A program made the translations under genes and the position numbers. Positions 42,674 to 51,576 of a DNA stretch of 54,232 bases are shown piece by piece. The first letter of the stretch is position 1. Every line of letters starts with the position of its first letter. The notes below the pieces were generated by a model, which was given only the letters and a program-made list of their open reading frames with translations, ran no database searches and was not told the DNA's origin. The DNA comes from Novosphingobium sp. (GTDB taxonomy: Bacteria > Pseudomonadota > Alphaproteobacteria > Sphingomonadales > Sphingomonadaceae), in the NCBI GenBank assembly GCA_031285165.1, contig JAITWR010000145.1, forward strand, positions 1-54,232. Direction: 5' to 3'.

Positions 42674-43486
42674 TTATTGCGAAACGGTGGATGCTGCCGG
42701 AGCGGCGGGCGCCAGCAGCGCTGCGGCGGAAACCGGCACGGCGATGACCGAGGGCTTGTCTCCCAACCGTGGAATCGGTCGGCCGCCGATCGTAATGGCA
42801 AGCGCATCCGGCCGTCCCGTGCGGAGCCTGGGATCGACGGTATCGGGCGGCACGGTATAGCTTTCGCCGAGCGCCATCTGCTTCTGGAACAACTGCTTGC
42901 CGCTGCCGTCGACCAGCTTGACCCAGATGCCCGCTTCCGTCGCGGTGATAGTCACCGGCCCTTCCGCCGGGGGCGCCGGCACCGCCGCCGGCGTGGCGGC
43001 TTTGGGCTCGGGCGGCGGTGCCGGCCTGTCGCTTGTCAGGTCGGGCAGCGACACCGCGGGAAAGTAGTACGCGCCCGAGGTCGCCAGCAGCGCGGCGATC
43101 ACGACCACCACGCCGATACCGGCCAGCCGGGCCGTGCGCGAACTGGGCACGCGCGCCGGGTCGCCCGGCTCGAACGTCGGCGCGGGGCGTGGCCTGTCCT
43201 CTTTAACAACGGCGAGTTCGCTGCGCACCGCCTGGGCGATAGCCCGTTCGTCAAGGCCCACCGTGCGGGCATAAGCACGCGAGAAACCAACGGCATAAGT
43301 GCTGCTGGCAAGGTCGGCGAAGCGATCTTCCTCAAGCGCGGCGAGATAACGTTCGGCAATCCTGGTACGCGCGGCGATGTCGGCGCGGCTCAACCCCTGC
43401 GCCTCGCGGGCGTGGCGAAGCTGGTCTCCGATGGTTGCGCTGCGCTCCATCGGAACCTCTGGCTGTGGTATGTCTTGTTCCGCCAT
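42674..43486 (-). CDS. RodZ-like helix-turn-helix membrane protein
   Basis: 270 residues. The N-terminal HTH_25 domain (about 17-85) reads IGDQLRHAREAQGLSRADIA, AERYLAALEEDRFADL and YAVGFSRAYARTVGLD; a single membrane helix follows (about 116-136), then a Pro/Ala-rich stretch and a C-terminal beta-rich DUF4115 domain with ATEAGIWVKLVDGSGKQLF. This matches RodZ, which links MreB to the cell envelope. The ATG at 43486 or the one at 43450 (after AGAGG) may be used. Between ptsP and cpoB. Confidence 0.87.
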   Translation of the reverse strand: MAEQDIPQPEVPMERSATIGDQLRHAREAQGLSRADIAARTRIAERYLAALEEDRFADLASSTYAVGFSRAYARTVGLDERAIAQAVRSELAVVKEDRPRPAPTFEPGDPARVPSSRTARLAGIGVVVVIAALLATSGAYYFPAVSLPDLTSDRPAPPPEPKAATPAAVPAPPAEGPVTITATEAGIWVKLVDGSGKQLFQKQMALGESYTVPPDTVDPRLRTGRPDALAITIGGRPIPRLGDKPSVIAVPVSAAALLAPAAPAASTVSQ

Positions 43487-43599
43487 TCCGGTCCCGATCG
43501 GCTTTGATGCTTGATACCCCGCCGGGCGAGACAAACGCCGTCCCGTTGCCAAAGTCAAGGTGGGGGTGTGCGCCGGTGCGGCCTTTTCGCAGCGGACGC

Positions 43600-45873
43600 T
43601 CAATCGCAGGTGATCCCGTGCGCGCAGGCCCAGTCTTCGAGCGCGGCGCGAAAGTTCGGCGGCGGGGAGTCCAGCCAGCCGTTCATCGCCGCGCTGATCC
43701 GGGCAATATCGACCTTGCGCACGAGCTCCTTGATCGGCCCGACCGCGGCCGGCGTGATCGAGAAGCGGCGGATGCCCACACCGATCAGCGCCAGTGCCTC
43801 AAGCTGTCGCCCGCCCATCTCGCCGCAGACGCTCACCTCGACATCGTATGGCGCGATCGTTGCCAGGGTGCGGCGGATGAAGCGCAGGATCGACGGGCTC
43901 AACCAGTCGTAACGCGCCGCGAGCTTGGGATTGCTGCGGTCCGCGGCGAAAAGGAACTGCGTCAGATCATTGGTGCCGATCGACAGGAACGACAGCTTCG
44001 GGGCGAGTATGTCGAGTTGTTCGGCCAGCGCCGGCACTTCCAGCATCGCGCCGTAACGGATCGCCTTGGGCAACGGTTTCTTCCGCCGCTTGAGGAAAGC
44101 GAGCTGGCTTTCGAACACGTCCCTGGCCGCATCGAATTCCCAGGGTTCGGAAACCATCGGGAACATGACGTTGAGCATCCGCCCTCCGGCCGCTTCCAGC
44201 AGCGCGCGCGCCTGCGCTTTCAACAGCCCCTCGCGTTCGAGCGCGACACGCAGCGCGCGCCAGCCCATCGCCGGGTTTTCCTCGCCTTCGCCGTCGTTGT
44301 GGCGCAGGTAGGGCAGCACTTTGTCGCCGCCGATGTCGACCGTGCGGAACACGACCGGCCGGTCGCCCGCGGCGTCGAGTACGTCACGGTAAAGCCGGGT
44401 CTGGCGCTCGCGCTGCGGCAGCGTCGCCGAGACGAGGAACTGGAACTCGGTTCGGAACAGGCCGATGCCGTCCGCCCCGGTCAGGTTCAGGTTCGGCATG
44501 TCGTCGCGCAGGCCGGCGTTGATCATCACCGTGATGCGCGTGCCGTCGCGCGTGACCGGCTCCACGTCCCGCAATGCGGCATAGGCGGCCTGGCGTTCGC
44601 GGCTTTTGGCGAAGCGGGCCTCGAAGGCTTCCACCAGTACCTGCGAGGGCCGCACGGTGACGATGCCGGCGTCGCTGTCGAGCAGCAGCCGGTCGCCTTC
44701 CCGGACTATCCCGCGCAAGCCGCGGATGCGCCCGAGCACGGGCACGCCCATCGCCCTGGCGACGATGACGACATGCGCGGTGAGCGAGCCTTCTTCCAGA
44801 ATAACGCCTTTCAGGCGCCGGCGGTCGTATTCGAGCAGTTCGGCAGGGCCGAGGTTGCGCGCGATCAGGATCGTGTCGTTGCGCAGGCCCTTGCTCGCCG
44901 CAGTGCCGAGCTGGCCCGAGACGATGCGCAGCAGCCGGTTGGACAGATCCTCAAGGTCGTGCATGCGGTCGGCCAGCAGCGGGTCGTCGATCTGGCGCAT
45001 ACGCATGCGGGTGTGTTGCTGGACGCGCTCGATCGCCGCCTCGGCGGTGAGGCCGCTGTCGATCGCGTCATTGATCCGCCTTGCCCAGCCTTCATCATAG
45101 GCGAACATCTTGTAGGTTTCGAGAACCTCCTCATGCTCACCGCCGACGCCGAATTCGGCTTGCGCGGCCATGCGGTCGATCTGCTCGCGCATTTTGTCGA
45201 AGGCGTGGTAAACGCGCTGGCGCTCGGCTTCCGTATCTTCGGCCACCACATGTTCGATCGTGACGCGCGGCTGGTGATAGACGGCCATGCCGCCGGCCAG
45301 GCCCTTGACCAGCGTGAGCCCGCGCAGCAATTCGGGGCCGGTCTGGCCGGACGAGACGCCGTAGTCCTCGTCGTCCACCAGGCCAGCGTTGGAAATAAGC
45401 TCCGACAGGACCATGGCCACGGTCTGCAAAGCTTCGATCTCGACTTCCTCGTAACGGCGCGAATCGACATGCTGGACGCAGAGCACGCCAACCGCGCGCT
45501 CGCGTCGCACGATCGGGACACCGGCGAAGGAATGGAACTTTTCCTCGCCCGTTTCCGGCCGGTAGGAGAAGTCCGGGTGCGCCGTCGCCTCGGCGAGATT
45601 CAGCGTTTCGATATTCGCGGCGATCGTACCGACAAGGCCCTCGCCCACGCTCATCCGCGTCACATGGACGGCTTCCTGCGCCAGACCACGGGTGGCGAAG
45701 AGTTCGAGCATGCCTTCGCGTAGCAGATAGATCGAGCAGACTTCGCTATCGAGGCCCTCGCCGATCACTTCGACGACGGTGTTGAGCTTGGCCTGGGCAT
45801 GGCTACGCGAAGCCATCACCTCGTGCAGGCGGGTAAGAATGGTTCTGGCGGCGGCGGCGGCGGCGCTGGTCAT
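43600..45873 (-). CDS. ptsP: Phosphoenolpyruvate-protein phosphotransferase PtsP (enzyme I-Ntr)
   Basis: First enzyme of the nitrogen-related PTS: takes phosphate from PEP and passes it to NPr. The 757 residues contain an N-terminal GAF domain (about 20-155), the EI N-domain with SSGQTGPELLRGLTLVKG, the phospho-His loop LEEGSLTAHVVIVARAMGVP, and the PEP-binding TIM barrel with GADGIGLFRTEFQFL, RTVDIGGDKVLPYL and SIGTNDLTQFLFAADR; the catalytic Cys is in VSVCGEMGG. The ATG at 45873 is used, with a TTG 9 bp upstream ruled out. GAF domains of PtsP bind glutamine or oxoglutarate. Confidence 0.95.
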   Translation of the reverse strand: MTSAAAAAARTILTRLHEVMASRSHAQAKLNTVVEVIGEGLDSEVCSIYLLREGMLELFATRGLAQEAVHVTRMSVGEGLVGTIAANIETLNLAEATAHPDFSYRPETGEEKFHSFAGVPIVRRERAVGVLCVQHVDSRRYEEVEIEALQTVAMVLSELISNAGLVDDEDYGVSSGQTGPELLRGLTLVKGLAGGMAVYHQPRVTIEHVVAEDTEAERQRVYHAFDKMREQIDRMAAQAEFGVGGEHEEVLETYKMFAYDEGWARRINDAIDSGLTAEAAIERVQQHTRMRMRQIDDPLLADRMHDLEDLSNRLLRIVSGQLGTAASKGLRNDTILIARNLGPAELLEYDRRRLKGVILEEGSLTAHVVIVARAMGVPVLGRIRGLRGIVREGDRLLLDSDAGIVTVRPSQVLVEAFEARFAKSRERQAAYAALRDVEPVTRDGTRITVMINAGLRDDMPNLNLTGADGIGLFRTEFQFLVSATLPQRERQTRLYRDVLDAAGDRPVVFRTVDIGGDKVLPYLRHNDGEGEENPAMGWRALRVALEREGLLKAQARALLEAAGGRMLNVMFPMVSEPWEFDAARDVFESQLAFLKRRKKPLPKAIRYGAMLEVPALAEQLDILAPKLSFLSIGTNDLTQFLFAADRSNPKLAARYDWLSPSILRFIRRTLATIAPYDVEVSVCGEMGGRQLEALALIGVGIRRFSITPAAVGPIKELVRKVDIARISAAMNGWLDSPPPNFRAALEDWACAHGITCD

Positions 45874-45938
45874 GCCTTGCAACTAGCCCAAAGGAGAGGC
45901 TTTGGGAACGGGCGTGGTGCAGCGGCAGCCGTCGTCGG

Positions 45939-45967
45939 GGAAAGAACCGGCTTTCGGATAGCCGGTC
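45939..45967 (-). terminator. Intrinsic terminator after the first ydcH
   Basis: ACCGGCT (45946-45952) pairs with AGCCGGT (45960-45966) around 7 bases; on the minus strand the stem is followed by TCTTTCCCC. The stem overlaps the ydcH stop codon and separates that gene from ptsP. Confidence 0.6.
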
Positions 45968-46121
45968 AGGGATGTTCCAGTTCTTCCTTGATTCTGAGTT
46001 TGCGCTTCTTGAGCGTCTGGATCACCGCATTATCAGGCATCGGGCGGCTCATTTCCTCCTGGATGCGCCGTTCGAGACCGGCATGCTTGAGCTGCAAGGC
46101 GCTGAGATGCGAAGCGTCCAT
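45966..46121 (-). CDS. YdcH-family DUF465 protein
   Basis: A 51-residue protein beginning MDASHLSALQLKHAGLERRI and ending TLKKRKLRIKEELEHP, the two-helix hairpin of the DUF465/YdcH family; the KKRKLRIKEEL segment is its signature. The function is unknown. The ATG at 46121 stands 9 bp after AGGAG; an ATG at 46139 lies ahead of that site. It is divergent from a second family member at 46317. Confidence 0.88.
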   Translation of the reverse strand: MDASHLSALQLKHAGLERRIQEEMSRPMPDNAVIQTLKKRKLRIKEELEHP

Positions 46122-46316
46122 GGGATAGTTCTCCTTCATGGCCGGCCGATCGGGGCGACTCGGCCCGATTCGGAGGTGGCGCGATTGTCATGCAACCATA
46201 TTCGTCCTATCTTGCGAAGCGGTTAAATTGGGCATTTCGGTAAAATGCGGAGGGATTGCGGCGAGCCGGGACATCGTTTCCCGGCCGGGGCAAGGCAGAC
46301 TCCCGGAGATTGACGC

Positions 46317-46514
46317 GTGACTGAGGATGATCTGCGCAAGCGGTTGGAAGCGCTGAGGATCGAGCACCGCGATCTCGATGCCGCGATCGAGGCGCTGGCG
46401 GCGGCCGGCTCGGTCGATCAGCTCCAGATCGCGCGGCTGAAGAAGCGCAAGCTCAAGCTCAAGGACCAGATCGCGCTGGTCGAGGACTATCTGATTCCCG
46501 ACATCATCGCCTGA
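46317..46514 (+). CDS. YdcH-family DUF465 protein
   Basis: 65 residues forming a two-helix hairpin; the diagnostic segment is IARLKKRKLKLKDQIALVED, close to the other copy at 45966. The GTG at 46317 follows GGAG by 9 bp. The function is unknown. Divergent from its paralogue across 195 bp, which contains two shared-looking promoters but no other gene, and 56 bp upstream of the metallo-beta-lactamase-fold gene. Confidence 0.88.
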   Translation: MTEDDLRKRLEALRIEHRDLDAAIEALAAAGSVDQLQIARLKKRKLKLKDQIALVEDYLIPDIIA

Positions 46515-46570
46515 TCGCCGGCGCCGTTTTCAGCGCCGTTGGCCGCAGGGATGATCTGGCCGCATCCAGG

Positions 46571-47497
46571 GTGGCGACGAAGACGGTCGACAGCGCCGGC
46601 CGGACATTCCATATCGCCGGCATGGAATTTCCGCCCGAACCCTGGCCCGTCGGCAAGGCCGACCGGACCGAGCCGCTGGTGCGCCGTGTCCTGGCCGCGA
46701 ATCCTTCCGCGTTCACTTTCACCGGCACGGAAAGCTACATCGTCGGCACCGGCGGCGAAGTCGCGGTGATCGATCCCGGCCCGCTGGACGACGACCATGT
46801 CGCAGCGCTGCTCGCGGCGGTCGGCAGTGCCAGAGTGACGGCGATCCTCTGCACGCACACGCACAAGGACCATTCGCCTGCTGCCGCCCCGCTGGCCGGG
46901 AAGACCGGCGCTCCGATCATCGGCTGCGCTCCGTTCAGCCTGACCGATGACGGCCCGCGTGCCGACGCGAGCTTCGACCCGACCTATGCGCCCGACCGCG
47001 TACTCAGGGACGGCGAGAGCGTTTCCGGCCCCGACTGGACGCTGACCGCCATCGCCACGCCCGGCCATACCTCGAACCACCTCTGCTATGCGCTGGAGGA
47101 ATCGGGCGCGTTGTTCACCGGCGATCATGTCATGGGCTGGTCGACTTCGGTGGTCTCGCCGCCCGATGGCGACATGACCGCCTATATGGCAAGCCTCCAG
47201 AAGCTCATCGACCGCGACGATCGTGTTTACTATCCCGCGCACGGCCCCGAGGTGACGAAACCGCGCCAGTTGGTGCGCGGCATGATCGGCCATCGCCGCC
47301 AGCGCGAGAACCAGATCCTGCGCCGGATCGAGGCCGGCGAGGCCCGCATCGCAGAGATGGTCCCGCAGATGTACAAAGGCGTCGACCGGCGGCTCTGGCC
47401 GGCGGCCGAGCGCTCGGTGCTGGCTCACCTGATTGATCTCCAGCGCCGCGGCCGCGTGCTGCGCGGCGAGGACGAGCGGTGGGCGATCGTGGGCTGA
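46571..47497 (+). CDS. Metallo-beta-lactamase-fold hydrolase, LACTB2-like
   Basis: 308 residues. The metal motif THTHKDHSP provides HxHxDH; other ligands are His in ATPGHTSNH, Asp in FTGDHVMGWS and His in YPAHGP. A C-terminal winged-helix region (about 235-305) with RRQRENQILRRIEAGEARI and an SVLAHLIDLQRRGRV helix follows, as in LACTB2 nucleases, so an RNA or small-molecule hydrolase is possible. Start GTG at 46571, weakly supported; the ATG at 46622 is an alternative. 31 bp before nadA. Confidence 0.86.
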   Translation: MATKTVDSAGRTFHIAGMEFPPEPWPVGKADRTEPLVRRVLAANPSAFTFTGTESYIVGTGGEVAVIDPGPLDDDHVAALLAAVGSARVTAILCTHTHKDHSPAAAPLAGKTGAPIIGCAPFSLTDDGPRADASFDPTYAPDRVLRDGESVSGPDWTLTAIATPGHTSNHLCYALEESGALFTGDHVMGWSTSVVSPPDGDMTAYMASLQKLIDRDDRVYYPAHGPEVTKPRQLVRGMIGHRRQRENQILRRIEAGEARIAEMVPQMYKGVDRRLWPAAERSVLAHLIDLQRRGRVLRGEDERWAIVG

Positions 47498-47528
47498 GAT
47501 CGGTTTCCGCTTGGGATAAGATGGCCGA

Positions 47529-48560
47529 ATGTCTATCTGGCCCTCATTGTTGCAGGGGATGAATGCCGCGATGACTGTCCAGACCGCCAATCTCACCGGC
47601 GTTGATTTGCGCACCGGGATCGAGCGCTTGCGCAAGGAGCGCAAGGCGGTGATCCTGGCGCATTACTACCAGAAGCCCGAGATTCAGGATCTTGCCGATT
47701 TCGTCGGCGATTCGCTGGAATTGAGCCGCAAGGCGGCGGCGACCGACGCCGAGGTGATCGCCTTTTGCGGTGTCAAGTTCATGGCCGACACGGCGAAGAT
47801 CCTCAGCCCTGAAAAAATCGTCGTGCTGCCCGATCTCGATGCCGGTTGCAGCCTTGAGGATTCGTGCCCGCCGGAAAAGTTCAGGGCTTTCCGCGCAGCG
47901 CATCCCGATCACATCGCGCTGACCTATATCAATTGCTCGACCGAGGTGAAGGCACTCAGCGATGTCATCGTCACGTCCTCCAGCGCCGAGACGATCCTGG
48001 CGAAGATTCCGCCCGAACAGAAGATCATCTTCGGCCCCGACCGCCACCTGGGCGGCTATCTCAACCGCAAGTTCGGGCGCGACATGCTGCTCTGGCCGGG
48101 CGTCTGCATCGTCCACGAGGCTTTCAGCGAAACCGAGCTGCTGAAGCTCAAGGCCCGGCACCCCGGCGCCCCGATCGCCGCGCATCCCGAGTGCCCGCCA
48201 ACGATCGTCGATCACGCCGACTATGTCGGCTCGACCAGCGGCATCCTGCAATTCGCCAGGACGATGCCCGGCGATACGCTGATCGTCGCGACCGAACCAC
48301 ACATCATTCACCAGATGGAAAAGGCGCTGCCTGGAAAGACTTTTATCGGCGCGCCGGGGGCGGACGGCAACTGCAATTGCAATATCTGCCCTTACATGGC
48401 GCTCAACACGATGGAAAAACTCTATCTCGCGCTGCGCGACCTTCAGCCGCGTATCGAGATCGAGGAGGGGCTGCGGGTGGCGGCGAAGAAGAGCCTCGAT
48501 GCCATGCTGGCGATGGCTGGCGGCACGATCGGCAAAGGCGATCTGGGCGCGCGGGGCTGA
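47529..48560 (+). CDS. nadA: Quinolinate synthase
   Basis: [4Fe-4S] enzyme condensing iminoaspartate with dihydroxyacetone phosphate to quinolinate for NAD. Family segments: AVILAHYYQKPEIQDLADFV, FCGVKFMADTAKIL, DAGCSLEDSC, YINCSTEVKALSD with the first cluster Cys, AHPECPPTI with the second, and DGNCNCNICPYMALNTMEKL with the third. 343 residues from the ATG at 47529; ATGs at 47559 and 47571 are plausible starts, since the first 14 residues are not conserved. No nadB or nadC in the window. Confidence 0.94.
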   Translation: MSIWPSLLQGMNAAMTVQTANLTGVDLRTGIERLRKERKAVILAHYYQKPEIQDLADFVGDSLELSRKAAATDAEVIAFCGVKFMADTAKILSPEKIVVLPDLDAGCSLEDSCPPEKFRAFRAAHPDHIALTYINCSTEVKALSDVIVTSSSAETILAKIPPEQKIIFGPDRHLGGYLNRKFGRDMLLWPGVCIVHEAFSETELLKLKARHPGAPIAAHPECPPTIVDHADYVGSTSGILQFARTMPGDTLIVATEPHIIHQMEKALPGKTFIGAPGADGNCNCNICPYMALNTMEKLYLALRDLQPRIEIEEGLRVAAKKSLDAMLAMAGGTIGKGDLGARG

Positions 48561-48584
48561 TCGGCCGGCTGGCTATGGCCGCGG

Positions 48585-49484
48585 TCAGTTTTTCTGCCCG
48601 GCCCGCGCCATGACCAGCGCGGTTGCGACCAGCGCCATGCCGAGGCCGTCGAGCAGGGGCAGCGTTTCATCGAAGGCGAACCAGCCGGCGATTACCGAGA
48701 TCGACGGCTGGGTCAGCAGCACCAGCCCGATGATCAACGGCGGAAAGTGGCGCAGCGCATAGACGAGCAGGCCCTGGCCGACGATCTGGCTGCCCAGCGC
48801 CAGCACCAGCAGCGGCCACCAGCGATGCGGCAGGACCGGCTCGCCCAGCCACAGCGCCAGGGCGAGCAGTAGCGGCATGCCGGCAAGACTCGACCAGGCG
48901 AGCAGCGACCAGCCGCCGAGATGCCTGCGCTCGTTTTGCAGCAGCAGGATATAAAAGACATAGAAGAAGCCGGCGAGCAGGCACAGGAGGTCGCCCACCA
49001 GAGTCGCGGTGCTGATCTCGAGGCTGCGGCCGAACAGGATCGCCGCGCCGGCGAAGGCCGAGGCGAGCGCCAGCCACTCGCCGCGGTGTGGCGCCCTGCG
49101 CAGCGCGATCAGGCCCCAGACCATCAGGATCAGGCTGCCGGCATTGCCGAACAGCGTGGCATTGCCGAGCCGCGTGCTGTGGATGCCGATGTGCCAGGTG
49201 GCGAGGTCAGCCGCGAAAAACAGGCCGGCGCCGGCCATGGCCAGCCAGGTCTTCCGCCGGAAGCCGAACAGCGGCTGGCGATTCGCCAGCGCCAGAGCGG
49301 CCAGTACCGGCAGGGCCAGCGCCAGTCGCCAGAAACCCGTCGCCACGGGGCCGGCATCGGACAGCCGCACCGTCCACGGCCCGAATGCCAGCGCGATATT
49401 GCCGCCCATCAGTGCCGCCAGGTGCCGCCAGTTCCAGTCGTAGCGGCGCGAGCCCGGCTGCGATTTCCGGCTCCGTTCCTTCAC
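48585..49484 (-). CDS. EamA-family (DMT superfamily) transporter
   Basis: 299 residues with ten predicted membrane helices in two EamA repeats; ANSWERED features are GGNIALAFGPWTVRLS, ALPVLAALALANRQ, SLILMVWGLIALRRAPHRGE and LTQPSISVIAGWFAFDETL near the end, a well-conserved EamA segment. The substrate is unknown; relatives export amino acids or metabolites. The GTG at 49484 overlaps the ribA stop (GTGA), coupling it to ribA. Next to riboflavin synthesis, it might move a flavin or related compound, which is only inference. Confidence 0.88.
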   Translation of the reverse strand: MKERSRKSQPGSRRYDWNWRHLAALMGGNIALAFGPWTVRLSDAGPVATGFWRLALALPVLAALALANRQPLFGFRRKTWLAMAGAGLFFAADLATWHIGIHSTRLGNATLFGNAGSLILMVWGLIALRRAPHRGEWLALASAFAGAAILFGRSLEISTATLVGDLLCLLAGFFYVFYILLLQNERRHLGGWSLLAWSSLAGMPLLLALALWLGEPVLPHRWWPLLVLALGSQIVGQGLLVYALRHFPPLIIGLVLLTQPSISVIAGWFAFDETLPLLDGLGMALVATALVMARAGQKN

Positions 49485-50563
49485 CCCAGCAGGTGTCCCG
49501 TGCGGTCGCGCTTGGTTGCCAGATAGCGGGCGTTGTGCGGGTTCGGCGGCAGCCGGTGCGGCACGCGCTCCGCTACTGTCACGCCTTCGGCCTCGAGCGC
49601 GGCGACCTTGGCCGGATTGTTGGTCATCAGCCGGATCGCGCGGACGCCGAGAAGTTCGAGCATCCGCGCCGCGACGGGAAAGTCGCGGGCTTCGACAGGA
49701 AAGCCGAGCCGGTTGTTGGCATCGACCGTATCGAAACCCTGGTCCTGCAAGCGATAGGCGCGCAGCTTGTTGATCAGGCCGATGCCGCGTCCTTCCTGCC
49801 GCAGGTAGAGCAGCACGCCCCAGCCGCCCGCAGCGGCTTCCCCGGCCATGGCGGCGAGCGCGGCATCGAGCTGCGGGCCGCAATCGCATTTGAGACTGCC
49901 GAGGATGTCGCCGGTCAGGCATTCGGAATGGAGCCGCACCAGCGGCGCGCGGTCGCCGTCCTGCCTGCCGATGATCAGCGCGACATGCTCGCGCAGATCG
50001 TCGGCCGAGCGGAACGCGACGATCTCGGCATCCTCGGCCGCGGCAACCGGCAGCGGCGCGCGGGTGGCGATGGCGAGGCGGGCGGAATCCTGCCAGCAGG
50101 CGAGATCCTCGGGCTGCACCGCCTGCGCTGCGGCGGCGGGTGCCGGATCGACGAGGAAAGCGGGCAGCACGCCGGCCAGCCGGGCCAGTTCCATCGCGGC
50201 ACGTGCGGCTGCGGTGTGGTCGAGCGGTTCGGCGGCGAACGGCCCTTTCATCGGGTGGAGCAGGTCGAGCGCCGGGTCGGCCACGGCGCGCGCATCGGGC
50301 AGGCCGAAAGGCTCGGCAGCGCGGATCAGCACCGGCGCCTCGGGCATCGCCGCCGCGCGCTGGTTGGCGAGCTTCAGTGTCGCCGCGCGTGCGGCGGAAA
50401 TCAGCATCCGCCGGGCAGTGGTGCCTTGGCCGAAGCCGGTCTCCGCGGGCAGCAGGGTGAAGGCCCCGCCCACCGCGATGGGCCAGCCGTGGCGCAAGGC
50501 ATCGATCGCCAGCGCGACCCGGCGTGCGCCGCCGGGCGCGTCGTCCGGCCCGGGCCGGCTCAG
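49481..50563 (-). CDS. ribA: GTP cyclohydrolase II
   Basis: First enzyme of riboflavin synthesis. The zinc site is the Cys triad in SECLTGDILGSLKCDCG, followed by YLRQEGRGIGL, the NNRLGFPVEARDF segment and TNNPAKVAALEAEGV, all diagnostic. About 170 residues precede this domain; they look like a degenerate partner-like domain, not a working DHBP synthase. No ATG or GTG fits the start: the frame at the xth stop overlap begins with CTG (50563), a TTG is at 50497, and the frame stays open to 50731. The start is therefore uncertain. The end overlaps eamA by 4 bp. Confidence 0.88.
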   Translation of the reverse strand: MSRPGPDDAPGGARRVALAIDALRHGWPIAVGGAFTLLPAETGFGQGTTARRMLISAARAATLKLANQRAAAMPEAPVLIRAAEPFGLPDARAVADPALDLLHPMKGPFAAEPLDHTAAARAAMELARLAGVLPAFLVDPAPAAAAQAVQPEDLACWQDSARLAIATRAPLPVAAAEDAEIVAFRSADDLREHVALIIGRQDGDRAPLVRLHSECLTGDILGSLKCDCGPQLDAALAAMAGEAAAGGWGVLLYLRQEGRGIGLINKLRAYRLQDQGFDTVDANNRLGFPVEARDFPVAARMLELLGVRAIRLMTNNPAKVAALEAEGVTVAERVPHRLPPNPHNARYLATKRDRTGHLLG

Positions 50564-51363
50564 AGGTCGAACTCCGTGATCAGCGGCACATGGTCCGAAG
50601 GCTGTTCCCAGCGCCGGGTTTCCTCGACGAAGCGATGCGCGACCGACTGGCGCGCAAGGTCGGGCGAAGCCCACATATGGTCGAGCCGGCGGCCGCGGTC
50701 CTTTTCCTGCCAGAAAGTGCGATAGGACCACCAGGTCCAGTTGCGCTCCGGCGCGGGGATGTGTTTGCGCCCGAGATCGACCCAGTCATGCGCATCGCGC
50801 AGCCGCCCGAGCGTCTCGACTTCGATCGGCGTGTGGCTCACCACCTTGAGCAGTGCCTTGTGATCATAGACATCGCATTCGAGTGGGGCGATGTTGAAAT
50901 CGCCGACCAGCAGCGTTGGCCGGTCGAGCGTGTCGGCCCAGCGCGTCATCCGGTCGAGGAAGTCCAGCTTCTGCCCGAACTTGGGATTGGCCTCCCGATC
51001 GGGAATGTCGCCTCCGGCCGGGATATAGACGTTCTCGATGATCATGCCCCGCGCCGCTCCGGCGGCATCGCCGAGCAGTTCGACGCCGACATGGCGGGCC
51101 TCGCCGTTATCCTGCCAGTCGTACCGGCCGAATTCGCGCATCGGGATGCGGCTGACCGTGGCGACGCCGTGGTAGCCCTTCTGCCCGTGGACCGCGCGGT
51201 GCGTGTAGCCGAGCTTTGCGAATACTTCGTGCGGGAACAGCGCTTCGACGCACTTGATCTCTTGCAGGCACAGCACATCGGGGCTCTGCTCGGCGAGAAA
51301 GCGCTCGACCTGCGGCGCGCGCAGGCGGACGGAATTGATGTTCCAGGTGGCGATCTTGACCAT
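50560..51363 (-). CDS. xth: Exodeoxyribonuclease III
   Basis: AP endonuclease and 3'-5' exonuclease of base excision repair. The 267-residue sequence starts MVKIATWNINSVRLR with the metal-binding Asn, has VLCLQEIK with the metal-binding Glu, LLVGDFNIAP with Asp/Asn of the catalytic site, RRLDHMWAS and SDHVPL with the His. The ATG at 51363 gives the standard N-terminus. Its TGA overlaps the frame of ribA. Confidence 0.96.
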   Translation of the reverse strand: MVKIATWNINSVRLRAPQVERFLAEQSPDVLCLQEIKCVEALFPHEVFAKLGYTHRAVHGQKGYHGVATVSRIPMREFGRYDWQDNGEARHVGVELLGDAAGAARGMIIENVYIPAGGDIPDREANPKFGQKLDFLDRMTRWADTLDRPTLLVGDFNIAPLECDVYDHKALLKVVSHTPIEVETLGRLRDAHDWVDLGRKHIPAPERNWTWWSYRTFWQEKDRGRRLDHMWASPDLARQSVAHRFVEETRRWEQPSDHVPLITEFDL

Positions 51364-51450
51364 GTGAGGGGCTTTAGGTGCGCCGCCCCGGTTTTTCCAG
51401 CCCGCGCCGCGCGCTGGCGGCGAGTCAGCCGTTTCGGGAAAGCGCAGGCA

Positions 51451-51489
51451 AAGAAAACCCTCGTCCCGGGGGCAAGAGGGACGAGGGTT
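51451..51489 (-). terminator. Strong intrinsic terminator
   Basis: AACCCTCGTCCC (51456-51467) pairs perfectly with GGGACGAGGGTT (51478-51489) around a 10-base loop. On the minus strand the stem ends GGGTT and continues TTCTTT. It lies about 190 bp after lolA and 88 bp before xth on that strand. Confidence 0.85.
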
Positions 51490-51576
51490 CCTTTGAGCGT
51501 TCGTCACGCTTTGCCGGGACGGCCCACCATGAGGCACGGGCAACAGGGGGGAAACCCGCCTCAAGCCGTCTCGACG
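51451..51576 (-). ncRNA. Candidate small RNA between lolA and xth
   Basis: On the minus strand a promoter-like TTCACA (51604-51609) is followed 16 bp later by TACATA (51582-51587), so a transcript would start near 51576. It would form a long hairpin pairing GACGGC with GCCGTC and TGAGGC with GCCTCA around a loop with UUUCCCCCC, then a short AGCGT/ACGCT hairpin, and end at a strong terminator. A C-rich exposed loop is a common mRNA-binding feature. The gap has no gene on either strand. The family is not recognised. Confidence 0.5.
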
